DNA from: Protostelium mycophagum | Lineage: Eukaryota > Evosea > Variosea > Protosteliida > Protosteliaceae | Reading direction: 5' to 3' | Length of the DNA stretch: 42,237 bases | Assembly: GCA_002081555.1 (NCBI GenBank) | Contig: MZNV01003014.1 | Location: 1-42,237, forward strand | Shown: positions 1 to 10,315 of the stretch, in pieces | Position numbering within the stretch: the first letter of the stretch is position 1 | Layout: every line of letters begins with the position of its first letter | Position numbers and translations under genes: made by a program | Notes under the pieces: model-generated | The model's input: only the letters and a program-made list of their open reading frames with translations | What the model was told of the DNA's origin: nothing | Databases searched by the model: none

Positions 1-41
1 CGGTTAAGAGCCGTGCGCTCTACCGACTGAGCTAGACGGGC
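1..41 (-). tRNA. tRNA-Lys (anticodon CUU), 5' portion, cut by window edge
   Basis: The minus strand reads as the first 41 nt of a eukaryotic tRNA-Lys: acceptor 5' strand GCCCGTC, D arm CTAGCTCAGTCGGTAGAGC, then the anticodon stem and loop CTCTTAA. Counting from G1, positions 34-36 are CTT, giving anticodon CUU. The rest of the anticodon stem, the T arm and the 3' acceptor strand lie before base 1 of the window. The D arm contains an intact A-box. It closely resembles the animal and fungal tRNA-Lys(CUU) sequence. Confidence 0.93.
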
Positions 42-870
42 TGTGGTGTCTTTCCTTTGTAACTGACGTGGATAATATATTTTACTACTACATTGTCTTC
101 ATCTATCGATCTGGGAGACCTGCGCCACGGCTGTTTTACATAGTGATTGCGGGTCATAAGAAAGACTCCCTGAAGTACTATAGACGGGATAAATTGTTTT
201 CGAGCACATATAGGTGGATGGAGAACCGTAACCTGGTGTGCATAAAGGATTCCAACGAAGACTTTGAGAATACCTGAAAAATTTGTTGAAAATCATCCAG
301 ATGTATTGATGAAGTAGTGTTCGGGAAACCTGTGTATCTTCTCTTCCAACCGTTATTTTGTTGTATCTTCTCTTCCAACCGTTATTTTGTTAGTCTTGAG
401 GGATTAGTGCTGTTCAGTCCGTCTAAGGCATCATTTGTGATCTGATTTCTACTTCCATTAGCAGCAGACTCCACCTATGGACATTCAACTTCAATATCAT
501 CAGCTGAATCCCATATAGATTTCGTACCCTTTGTCCTTTCTTGTTACAGTCACGACTTTTAGTCTGAACACTTTCATATGAGGACACATTTCTTCAATTA
601 CCCTTATCTTAATCTCAATAGACGCTTGGTACTATCGCAGAACGATTTACAATTTTCTTGAGTGTTCATCTGTGGGAGCGGTGGAAGATCTGATGTTTCA
701 AAGTTTGGTTTTTTGCACACTCGGTTTACAACGCATTTATTTTAAATCTTTCAATAATTTCTTGTTTCACTTTTTGAAAATTAACGTGATTTGCGGTAAG
801 GTGACGTGCACTTAGCATTTCACACACACATCACCCACAAGACCTAAAACTTCTTTTATTCCCAGTTTGG
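42..870. other. No defensible gene; short open stretches only
   Basis: Both strands carry only ORFs of about 60 to 70 codons without recognisable domains. On the plus strand, about 150-310 can be read as a basic stretch (HKKDSLKYYRRDK) and then, in another frame, PEKFVENHPDVLMK followed by a stop. This could be the tail exons of an unidentified gene, but I cannot link it to a start or a family. The one clear structure is the 29-bp tandem duplication at 334-391. Confidence 0.3.
334..391. repeat. 29-bp perfect tandem duplication (2 copies)
   Basis: The unit, which begins GTATCTTCTCTTCCAACC and ends TTTTGTT, occurs at 334-362 and again, identical, at 363-391. The lack of divergence implies a recent slip or an assembly artefact. 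No coding frame runs convincingly through it. Confidence 0.9.
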
Positions 871-1970
871 GAGTTGCGCCTGGGACAAAAGCACCGATTC
901 CTGAAGGATGTGGTGCCCACTGATGGTTTAATGTTCATTTGGAAGAAAGAACGAAGCCGAAAGATTTGGGACTTGGGCCGAAGATTTCGTCGGGACACAG
1001 CCAGTCAGGGCCACTCCTCACTTTTCTTTCTTCTTATAATATGCCCATTCAGCTGGTTGTGGCAGAATCTCAGCATTGGGGAAGAAGGGTCCGGTCCCAC
1101 AGTGATCAACTCCCACACGCCACTGTATGTATATGTCTATGTATTTGCTGCCTCTTCTCAGATTCTAATTGAAGGTTCCTCCACAACCACTCCCTTCAGA
1201 ACTTTTTGGCGATTTATTGGGGCACGAAACTAATATACCTGCAATATGGACGTCAGAAGAAATAGAGCGGTGCAGTCTCGGCAGTGTCATCTCTCGAGTA
1301 GTGGTAGAGCCCAACATGGACGTGATAGAAGTCAATATGGAGGTAACCTCTACCATCACGAAACTCATTTAGAATGCACAGATTCCTTCATCTGAACTTG
1401 TACCTAACGGTCTCGAAGAGAGAAGGTTCTTGATATTGCTGACTCTATGGAGGGGCGGAATATGTCACGCGGAAGGAGTGTCAAACTCCTTCGCCATTAC
1501 GCCAGCGCCATCAAATGAACCTCCATTGCCCACTTTTGACCCATTCTCTTCAGAAGATGGTAAGGAAAATACATATCTTATTGATGCTCAATACTCTATG
1601 CAGAGGATGTTGTCACAGTACCGGCCTCGCAGGCAATGTGAGTAAGTAAGCAGTCGAGATGGAGAGGAGGAGAACATCCGCATCACACCGCAGGATTTAG
1701 TAAAAAATAATTTCGTTTCCAAACCTTTTCCTTCAGTTTTCCAGCCTTTATACAACGGTTCACAGCATCTTCAGCTTGTTTTTATTTTCGTGGGGTTTGT
1801 GATTCTCAACGACCCTCCAAGTAGTCACAGATTAAAAATCATTTCGCTCTATTTGATGAGCGAAAATATTGCTCAGGTCTGATCCCTCAAAAAGTCGTTT
1901 TTAGAAACAGCGAGATTACAACTGTCCAATTTGAAATGATTTCTCTGCGCTTTCAACGATACCGAAGGAA
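871..1970. other. Unassigned region, possible exons of an unidentified plus-strand gene
   Basis: Several plus-strand frames look weakly protein-like. They include a run near 940-1150 containing LGPKISSGHSQSGPLL, a run near 1169-1260 containing LPSELFGDLLGHETNIPAIW, and a run at about 1500-1640 containing FDPFSSEDGKENTYLIDAQY that ends in a basic PRRQCE and a stop at 1643-1645. I could not join them into a consistent model or recognise a family. About 1650-1970 is AT-rich and non-coding and is the likely 5' flank of the RhoGAP gene that starts at 1971. Confidence 0.25.
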
Positions 1971-4900
1971 ATGGCGATGAATTACCTCTCCAACTTGAAG
2001 AACTCATATTCAAGCGGTAGTCTTCCGGCTTCTCTCACACCATCACCCCTCACCACCACTCATGTATTGAAGAAGGTCCCAAGCATGCTTCCAAATCTGA
2101 GTTCCTCTTCTCTCTCCACAATGGGGAATTCATACGTTGGTGCCGCTTATACACAACCTGGCACACTGATTTCAAGAGGACAGGCGGTTGCTGAGCCGGT
2201 CATTTTATTAGGCAAACTGATTCGATGGTTAGAGACAAAAGGTGTGGAGGATTTTTGGGGAAGAATTAATCATCGCAGCTCTGGTGCAGGATTCAGCAGC
2301 AGACGAATTATTCGAACCAAGCGTTGCATCAAAATACACGAAAGAAATCGAGGTAAAGACATTCTATCTGACAAACTCCAACTCATACGAACAGACCCTT
2401 CATAAACAGATCGAAAAAGATGGAGATGTAGGGACACTCTCTGGGTTGAATCCTGTTGTAGTGGGAGAGGTAAGACACCACCTATCTATATTCAGTATCT
2501 CAATAATGCAAGGTGTTCCGTCTTTGTTTATTGCAGATAGAACCTCTCACTACAGAAGAGATGTATGATGCCTTCATGCTCACACGAAGTATGTCTATTC
2601 TATTCTATTTGTTATTTTTTGTTCAAATTTAAACCAACATCACGCCTTTATCTAAAAATCCAACAATACTTTTAAATTCGAAACAGTGATTTAAATTTGT
2701 CTGAGCCACTAAAGAATAATTAAATCATCTAAATTGAAATATTAACCTCAAAAGTGATCTTAAACTACCAAGACAAAGTGAAATATCTGCGGTCCGTGCT
2801 CATCGTCCTGCCGAAATATTCACAGATTCTGCTGAGGCAAACTATAAATCTACTTCAGAGTCTTGTGGATTTCAGACAGAATAAGATGAATAATTCGGAT
2901 AAAAATGACCCCAGCAGCATCATCTCAACAGGAGATATCTCCCCCATCAAAAAGGTGATATGTATTTATGTAATATTATCTAGCCTTTGTTTTATGAAGG
3001 ATTTGTACAAGTAAAAATCAAAATCCTTCAATGAAATTTGACTTGATAAATTATGTGGTGATGAAATCACGGTTCCATAGTTTTTTCACGGTAACTATCG
3101 CTCTTTTTCAAAGTCCAAATTCGTCATTCACATGCGATTTTATCTTTTTTTGGCGAAGATCATAATTAAAATTTCAAAATCTGACGAAGAAAGGTATCAG
3201 AAATGTTTGGACCGTTATTATTGAGGCCTAAAGAACTAGTGTATTACATGTCAGGCGATGAGTCCATATGCCAGGAGGTGAAATATCTAAAGATGCACTC
3301 CCAACAATTTTATGTTGTAGCAGATATCACCACTGTATCTACACTGTTACACGAATCTCTGTACAGAATTTTGAGTTGATGTGTGCAGGTGGTGGAGATA
3401 TTGATACGGGAACATGAGAGTCTCATGAAGGCTATAGATGTTGAGGGACCATCATTTATAATAGGAGCTGTATAAAGATATTTTTTCACCACGTTCTTTT
3501 CAAATTAAATGTGGCTTGGTCGGTGCTTCCTTTCTGTGGGCGAAGTTTTGGTTCGTTGTAGAGCTGAAAATATCTCAATTCCTGGAGCAGGTTTTCAGAG
3601 GATGACGACCGAAGAGCCAACAGGGCTCTTTTTAAAAGTGCCCATTTTTCAATCACCAAATGTCAGTCGGCCAAGCTCACCAGGCGAGGAAAGTTCAGAA
3701 GTGGATCCACAGCTGAGAGACCTTCATAATACACCTCTCGGACCGTTGCTTCACCCTCTGACACAATTGGAACAAGTGATCAGAAGCTTTACACCTGAAG
3801 ATTGCAAGGCGAGACAATTGCGGTCGTAATATATTAACCGGCTAACACTGCATAGACAAATCCAGAACTTGAAAATGTGTTTCAACAGACGATACACAGA
3901 GCGAAAATGAAGGTGAGACGTGATTGATGACCAGTACATTTCTCACCGAACAGGTGTCCCTTTGCCTCTCCTTCATTTCGCAATATAGAATGTCCTCAAC
4001 TTTGACCACTTTATGGAATTATCTTGGTTTAAATTCAGCTCTGGATTGGGAGTTAGGGGCACAGACAATGAAGACTATAATGGAACAATCCATAACAGAC
4101 ATTTTAGAAGTGTGGAACAGGGTGAAGATCTCACAAGATACACCGTTCTCGGAGGATGAAGATTTGTTTGAACAGAAGATGGCGATGATGACGAGATCGA
4201 GAAGTAACTCTATCGCAGAAGGTGAGGAGCGGCAGGATTGTGTGAGTGATTTTTCTTAGAGGGACTCACTGGTTATTTGATCATTGATGGACACATATCC
4301 GTCGCCTCTCTGTTGGGACATCAGCTCATTTATAACTCCATTGACACTGGTATGTTCTATATATATCCAGTATTATTCACCGCTTTATTACTCTACTTTT
4401 TAACTACAAAAGAGAAGAACCAATTCGCTGATTTTCAAGATGTACAATTCGACAAAGCAATAATAATATGAGTCTGCAATACCGCAATTTGATACGTTAA
4501 TTACCGTCACCACTGTCTTTTTCGTAAAACTGACGATATCAGGGAACAACATTGACACCAGCGCGACTCTCATCAACGATCAAAACAAGATGAGAAGCAA
4601 AATCGACATCCACGAGTGTGTACAATTTTCAGAAGAGAGCAAAGGGTCCTATGTCAACGTCATCACCCTCGATGATACAAACAGAAATAAATATAAAGTG
4701 ATGGTCCCTTACGCCCAGAGAACAGAGCAAAAGAAGTGGATAGACGCTATCACTATATTGTTTATCAGAGGCAGAGTTGACTTCATGTCTCAGGACCTGA
4801 ATTTAGGTGTGATAATTTATTATTATTTATTTGGTGTTTGCACAGCCACGATGTTGCATAAATTCAAAAAGATTTTGCGGCTCAACAGCTTTGCGGCAGA

Positions 4901-6518
4901 GCCACAAAAATTATCAATATTCACGTTGTTCATCATAAAACAAGAAAAATAATTTAATAAAAAATAAAAATTGCTAGGACATGAAAAAATACAAGAAAAT
5001 TCGATCGAAGCGATAAGCCGGTTCAGTTCCCTCAGCAAACAAGTACCTCTTTAATCCTATCAATTTCACATGAGAATTAAACTATAATAAAGGTGAGACT
5101 ACAACTGTTGAAAGAGAGAGAAAAGATCGGAGTGATAGGGGCGATCATCGAGTCTATGCGGGAATTTCCGCAAAACTACAACATACAATATTGGGGTCTG
5201 GGCGCAATCAACAATTTCACTCTGAAAGGTGAGCGAACAAATTTATCCTCGTGAAAATAAAGCAGTTCAAAGAAAAAAATGTATATTTTGGATTTATTTT
5301 TTGGTAGTGGACTTTGCAAAGATGATAGCAGGAAGAGAAGGAGCAATAGAGATATTGACAGCATGTATACACAGATTCAAACACGATACTGCATTACAAA
5401 TAAGAGCCTGCCTCACCATTCAATCATTAGCAAGCGGAGGTCACTATTTTATCATTAATATTATATTTTTCTTTTGCATTTGGATTTTTAACGGTAAACC
5501 GAGAGGATATTCTTTTGATAAAAAAAAACCAAGTCGAAATCACTAGCATCAATCGAATATTCTTTTTAAAATTTCGAAATAATGAGGAAAGATAAAAAAT
5601 AAAATATGCGTAGTGGAATACAATAAAGTGATGATCAATAATTATGGAGGGATAGAATGGATGGTGAATATGCTCAAATCATTCCCGACAGATCAAGAGC
5701 TACAGATGCTGGCACTCGGTGCTCTCAGTAACCTATTGTCTTCTGGTACATTTCTTTTCGATTCGATTCGATTGAATTATTCTTCAGATGTGAAATTCGA
5801 GAATCCTCAAAAAATAGAATAGCAATGTATGTTTATTGATTTTGATTGTAGATGATAGTATTTATACAATATCAAGCGAAGGCATAGAATCGATTTTGGT
5901 CTCAATGCTCAATTTTCCGGAAGATTTCAATATTCAATTCTATGCCATCAATGCTCTCGTTAATTTAACACATAACGGTATGTACCAACATAACCATCTT
6001 TATTATGATCATATCTTTGCTTTAACACGGGAGTTTGTAAGAATACATTTGAAGAATTATTTGTGCTTGTAAATACACTCGGCAGAGCCGGATTTGTTGC
6101 TCATAGATCGTTAGGAATATCTCGGTGCACATGGAGACTGATAGGTGTCACTGATACTATTTTTAGAGCATTATAAGGACGCTATCACAACAGACAATGT
6201 GATTAGGGTGGTGGCACACACGATGCAGAATTTTATTGACTATGAATTACTTATACAAAGTGGACTTTGTTTTATTCGTTCAATTGTAGACACCAGTGAG
6301 TGAAAATCGACTATTTACATTGTTATTGCATATTTATATGAATATATGTGTGACATGTTATTGCAGAGGAAGGAGCGGAGATTGTATCAAGAGAGATAGA
6401 TCCTCAATTTTTTGAGGAGATTTTGCAGAGCCTCCCCGCAGCAGGAACACAAGGAGACACACTACCACAGCAGATCAGAACTCTTGTGGATGAGTGCAGG
6501 GCACACACGCAATCATAA
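1971..6518 (+). CDS. RhoGAP-PH-armadillo repeat protein (multi-exon)
   Basis: Predicted cytosolic regulator of a Rho-family GTPase. The Ser/Thr/Pro-rich N-terminus starts at MAMNYLSNLKNS. A RhoGAP-type domain follows: PVILLGKLIRWLETKGVED, then WRIFGEE in another frame, TTEEMYDAFML, YLRSVLIVLPKYSQILLRQT and MFGPLLLRPKELVYY, ending VVEILIREHESLMKA. A Ser/Pro linker (MTTEEPTGLFLKVP, MTRSRSNSIAEG) leads to a PH-like fold (KIDIHECVQF, YKVMVPYAQRTEQKKWIDAI). At least five armadillo-type repeats end the protein, for example GIEWMVNMLKSFPTDQELQM and LQMLALGALSNLLSS. The last exon (from about 6367) ends RTLVDECRAHTQS and TAA at 6516-6518. Clear introns include 2470-2536 and 6297-6366. The family match is good for RhoGAP and ARM and moderate for PH; the exact exon chain between 3490 and 4560 is uncertain. 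The 3' end faces the next gene at about 100 bp. Confidence 0.75.
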
Positions 6519-6615
6519 ATATCAAAATTGTAAACGTGAAATCTTTAAAATCACAAAGTGGTTCCATTTTAGTAAAGGAACATCAAAAAATTAATTCCAG
6601 GTTGATAAATGTCTC

Positions 6616-8096
6616 TCACAAGGGTTTTATTGGCTCCCAAAATCTTCTGTAATTCATCTTCATCTGCAGAGGAAACTTCTTCTTGATATACCTCCATATT
6701 GTCGCGCAATTCGCGACTCGATACCAATCCACAGGTGTTCCTTCCAGTACGTCCTCTATACTGTCACCGGGCCATTTGGCGACCACTTGGCATGTACCTC
6801 GACCTTGCCATCTCTGTATGACATCTTGAATGTAATCTTCTTGGGGTGATTTTAGGTCTTCGATGGTGTTGCCGGCACATAAGGAGATGGGTGAGAAGAA
6901 AAAATCCTCTGAACCAACTGTCTTCGCCTGGTCGACCACCAGAACGTATCTCATTTGGGTGCGCTGATATACAGAGAAGGTCATGCGATACATGAGATCC
7001 GCTGTAAGTCTGTCATTTGTCTGAATATATAGAAAGAATTTACATCTCGGATAGATATCTACTACTCCAGACACTCTTAATAAAGCAATGTTGTGGTCCA
7101 CCGCTTTCACGCCGCACACGGCACAGAATTTCGTGCCCTTTGAACTTCTGACCGGAGCTTGTGGTAGGGAGGGCTGCCAGTCTTTGTTATTTATGAAAGA
7201 GGACCTCAACTCCATCCACGGTATCTTTAGCATATTTAATCCCCACACCTTCTCATCATCAACAGAGCTCAATCGAAAAATTTGAGTGTCCTCACTTTTG
7301 AAGGATCCATTGCTGAGGTGTTGAAGACTTCGATTACTCCTACCACCTTCTCTGGTACCCCCTCCCTCCCTTTCCTGTTGTAAGTAAGTTTTGTGCACAT
7401 CTTCGCAGCTCTGTTGATGTACAGAGATACAACACTATACGCGATTTTAAATCTCACTGTACAAAGGCGACGTCGACACACCCCACTCCTGGAATTCTGT
7501 ATTCCAATATGATGTCGTCCCAATTTTTTATGAAATTTCTGTACAATTGCACACTTCTGCAGGTATAATGTGGGGCTACAGACAATATATCATCTTGGAC
7601 GGTGCTGCAAAATACAGCCATGTCTATAGAACTCCGACCCGTATAGGCATTCAAAATGGCGTGTTTGGCCGAGAAGTGTTCTTCTCCTTCATTTTTTGGA
7701 CGAGGAGGCCTTTTTGTTGATTTTGTAGTGAGATTGGGCTTTGTATCTGGCTTATCCAACAGCTGTCTTCTTGTCATCAATTCAGTGGTGAGGTCATCAA
7801 ACCTCTTCAGGCCCAGTCGAAGTGGATGAATTCAGGTTGTGTATCCGCTTCAACACGTGTGTGGTCATATGGTGCAAATGCGCTTCCTTCTCCTTCTTAT
7901 TGACAGACAATAGATGAAAGAATCCCACACTTCTTCTGCTCTGTGTGATAAGCTTGGCACCTATCTGAGACTCTTTGCTTATGGATAGATTGCATTGAAA
8001 TGAAAACTTGCGTGATCTTGATAGCATCAGAAATGATCTGGTCACGTGCAAAGTCAACTGCAACACGTGACCTGTCAAAAAAGGTGACATCTTCAT
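6616..8096 (-). CDS. Unrecognised protein, about 400 residues or more
   Basis: I do not recognise this protein. Reading the minus strand, the upstream part contains VTFFDRSRVAVDFARDQ, IGAKLITQSRRSVGFFHLL and FDDLTTELMTRRQLLDKPD. The middle contains NFIKNWDDIILEYRIPGVG. The C-terminal part is a long open stretch with KIPWMELRSSF, FCAVCGVKAVDHNIALLRV and YIQDVIQRWQGRGTCQVVAK, ending FWEPIKPL. Two 47-nt introns restore the frame cleanly: gtgaga...caacag near 7463-7417 and gtgagg...gagaag near 7298-7252. A third intron of about 43 nt near 7993-7951 is likely. The 5' end is unsettled: an ATG at 8096 is in frame with part of the protein, but a better-looking frame runs back to about 8115 without an ATG. 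It starts within about 50 bp of the upstream gene's stop on the same strand. Confidence 0.5.
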
Positions 8097-8146
8097 TCAA
8101 GAAGCACCCACACAATTCGCAGATGATAAAGAGGCAAGAGAGATAT

Positions 8147-9172
8147 TTATTCGTCTTCCTGCTCCTTGGCCTTCTGCTTAAGAACCTCTTCCAACACGGC
8201 AGCCAGCTCTTTCTCGTCGACCTGAGAGAAGCCGATGCTTCCGTCTTCCTTCTTAAACAACTTGTGTATGTCCACTACCTCAGGTTAGAAATTATAATTA
8301 ACACAAAGAAATCAAAATGTACGTTTCTCTGCGGTAAGACTGGTGGAGTCCATAGTCTTTGTCATCACCTTCACGGCAAGGAAGAGGGCCTCTTTAGTAG
8401 TGAATTCTGGCTTCCATTCTGTCTTTAATATCGATTGTGCGCTTCTATTGTTGTCTCCAATAGCATAAGCCTTCCACCCTCCGTAGTTACTAAAATCATC
8501 AATATGACTTGATCATCCTCTTTAAAACGTGATGGAGGATTATTTACCCAGAGGGATCAGACTGGTACAACTGAAAGCCGTATTGTTTGTCGTATCCTGC
8601 AAAGAGGAAAGCGACACCAAAAGGTCGCAGACCTCCAAATTGTGTGTAACCTTGTTTAAGATCACAAATCTGTTGGACAAGGTGTTCCACGGGAATGGGT
8701 GACTGTTATAGAGGTTATTGAATATCTTGACACGGACACCAACCTGGTAGGCATAGGTGTACTGTTGTGCCTTAACTCTGGCGTTGTTGATGAGAATGTT
8801 GGCATCTGAAGTGATACCGGCTACAGCGCAAGCAATGTGATCGTCTATTTTGTACATTTTCTCTGAGATTGGATCTCAGTTGACTGAGACTTTATTTTTA
8901 ACACTCACCAGAAGAGATGGATGGCTCTAACAATTTGGATGTTTGCTTCTTTTCAGCGGCCAAAATGATGCCGTCTGTGCTTAGAATACCAAGAGCAGCA
9001 CCAGCATGATCTATCGCCTGAATAGCGTATTCCACTTGATATAGACGTCCTAAAAAGTTTCGATAACTCTTGTCTGCAGAAACTTACCCTCAGGGGAGAA
9101 AATGGTTGTCCTCGAATCATATCGTCGCGCCTGAATTTAGTGAGAACAAAGAATGATACCAGAACATACCAT
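8147..9172 (-). CDS. PSMA4: 20S proteasome subunit alpha type 4
   Basis: Structural alpha-ring subunit of the 20S proteasome core. The family signature is complete across exons: M, then [105 protein letters not shown] and an acidic/basic tail ending [10 protein letters not shown]. The ATG at 9172-9170 is followed at once by a 39-nt intron (9169-9131), so exon 1 codes only Met. Further introns are 38 nt (after SPEG), about 50 nt before EKMYK, 43 nt after YAYQ and about 58 nt after SDPSG, plus one before the tail. The estimated length, about 250 residues, fits the family. It shares a 153-bp divergent spacer with the PDCD7-like gene. Confidence 0.95.
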
Positions 9173-9325
9173 ATTTTGTTGTGGTAGAAGATGACCTTCA
9201 GGTGATCTTTCAAAAGTGCAAATGACCAGCGTCAAACGCCTACGTCATCAAACATCATAATTATTACGCACTCCACTACAACTTGATTTTACGGATTTTA
9301 ACTTTGTTTTGGTGATGTGATTTCA
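9173..9325. promoter_or_regulatory. Divergent intergenic spacer between PSMA4 and the PDCD7-like gene
   Basis: Only 153 bp separate the start codons of the two genes, so both promoters and 5' UTRs must lie here or overlap. I see no clear TATA box. The role is inferred from gene arrangement. Confidence 0.5.
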
Positions 9326-10216
9326 ATGAACGATGAGACACAGATCAGAAGTGAATTAGAAAAGCTCAGAAAGCAAGTGACGACACTAAAATATGAGAGA
9401 CCGTCTGGAGTGGCTTTGAATGAAATGGTGGCGACAGCACTCCGATGTAGAGATCAAATTGCCTCCTCCCTGCACCAATACCAGATTGATACAAACGAAA
9501 CTGTTGAGATACCACGCAAACGAAAAATGTCAGCGAACAAGAGAAAGCAGAAGAAATTGAAGAGGGCATTGAACAGAAAGTTACAAGATGTTATGTCCAA
9601 CGAATGGATGAACACTCGCAAGAAGGCTGATGATGAGAAAAATGAGGCAGGAAAGAGGTCCAACGCAGAGCTGTTTCAACAATCTCAACGGAAGGCGGAG
9701 AGGAAGAGAGCAGCTGAAAAGCTATCCATATTACTCAAGCTAGAAGAGCTTCGTACATTAAGAGCGAAGACATTAACCGACGACGGTCGTACAAAACATA
9801 CAGGCCATTTACCGCTAGCAAAAATCGTCGAGAAGAAATTAGAAGAACAATCAAAGAAGGACAATGAGATTGCAGAGGCTGCGCCGACGGATTATTTTGA
9901 ACGTTTCATAGACGATGAGGAGAGAAATAATCAGAGGTACTCAATATTTGGTTTATTTAATCTCATGATTTATTGTCATTTCTGCAAATCGAGTCTATTG
10001 AAAGTGCTAATAATGAGAAGGAGAGAAGGTATAGAATATCCAATCCACACCAACAACACCCAGAAGAAAACAGTGGAAAGATTCTATAAGCAGCATGAAG
10101 AAAGTATATCGCATCTTGTGCAGATCAGAAAGGCCTGGGATGTTTTTGTGGTACCACCTTTGACGCCAGGAGGCACCCGTATTCCAGACCAAGACTTGGA
10201 CAACGAGATTTATTAA
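9326..10216 (+). CDS. PDCD7: PDCD7-like protein (U11/U12 59K snRNP protein family)
   Basis: Probable component of the U11/U12 di-snRNP of the minor spliceosome, acting in the nucleus. The start used is the ATG of MNDETQIRSELEKLRKQV. The N-terminal coiled coil is followed by a very basic stretch (RKRKMSANKRKQKKLKRAL) and long Lys/Glu helices (RKAERKRAAEKLSILLKLEE, LRTLRAKTLTDDG). The diagnostic part is the C-terminus: FYKQHEESISHLVQIRKAWD, then VFVVPPLTPGGTRIPD. The family ends with a Leu-rich IxxRxxWD segment followed by a Gly-rich RIP/VP motif. An 84-nt intron at 9937-10020 with GT...AG ends is likely, although it is open in frame. The C-terminal aromatic motif usual after GSRIP is missing or replaced by DQDLDNEIY, and coiled-coil proteins are easy to over-assign. 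Confidence 0.6.
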   Translation: MNDETQIRSELEKLRKQVTTLKYERPSGVALNEMVATALRCRDQIASSLHQYQIDTNETVEIPRKRKMSANKRKQKKLKRALNRKLQDVMSNEWMNTRKKADDEKNEAGKRSNAELFQQSQRKAERKRAAEKLSILLKLEELRTLRAKTLTDDGRTKHTGHLPLAKIVEKKLEEQSKKDNEIAEAAPTDYFERFIDDEERNNQRYSIFGLFNLMIYCHFCKSSLLKVLIMRRREGIEYPIHTNNTQKKTVERFYKQHEESISHLVQIRKAWDVFVVPPLTPGGTRIPDQDLDNEIY

Positions 10217-10315
10217 AACATTAGAGGAATAATTAAAATTCAATATTCACTGACTACTTTGAATTGTTTCTTTATTTTTTGATGGAAGTGGTTGAATAGA
10301 AGAGGAGTTTATTGT

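Noticed and set aside
874-1233. 119-codon plus-strand ORF as a real gene
   Set aside because: It has no ATG at its start and no recognised domain, and competing frames look equally protein-like; recorded only as unassigned.
3310-3492. Minus-strand ORF of 60 codons
   Set aside because: Lies antisense to the end of the RhoGAP domain (VVEILIREHESL), which is clearly coding on the plus strand.
9366-9663. Phe/Ser-rich minus-strand ORFs under the PDCD7-like gene
   Set aside because: Antisense shadows of Lys/Glu-rich coding sequence.
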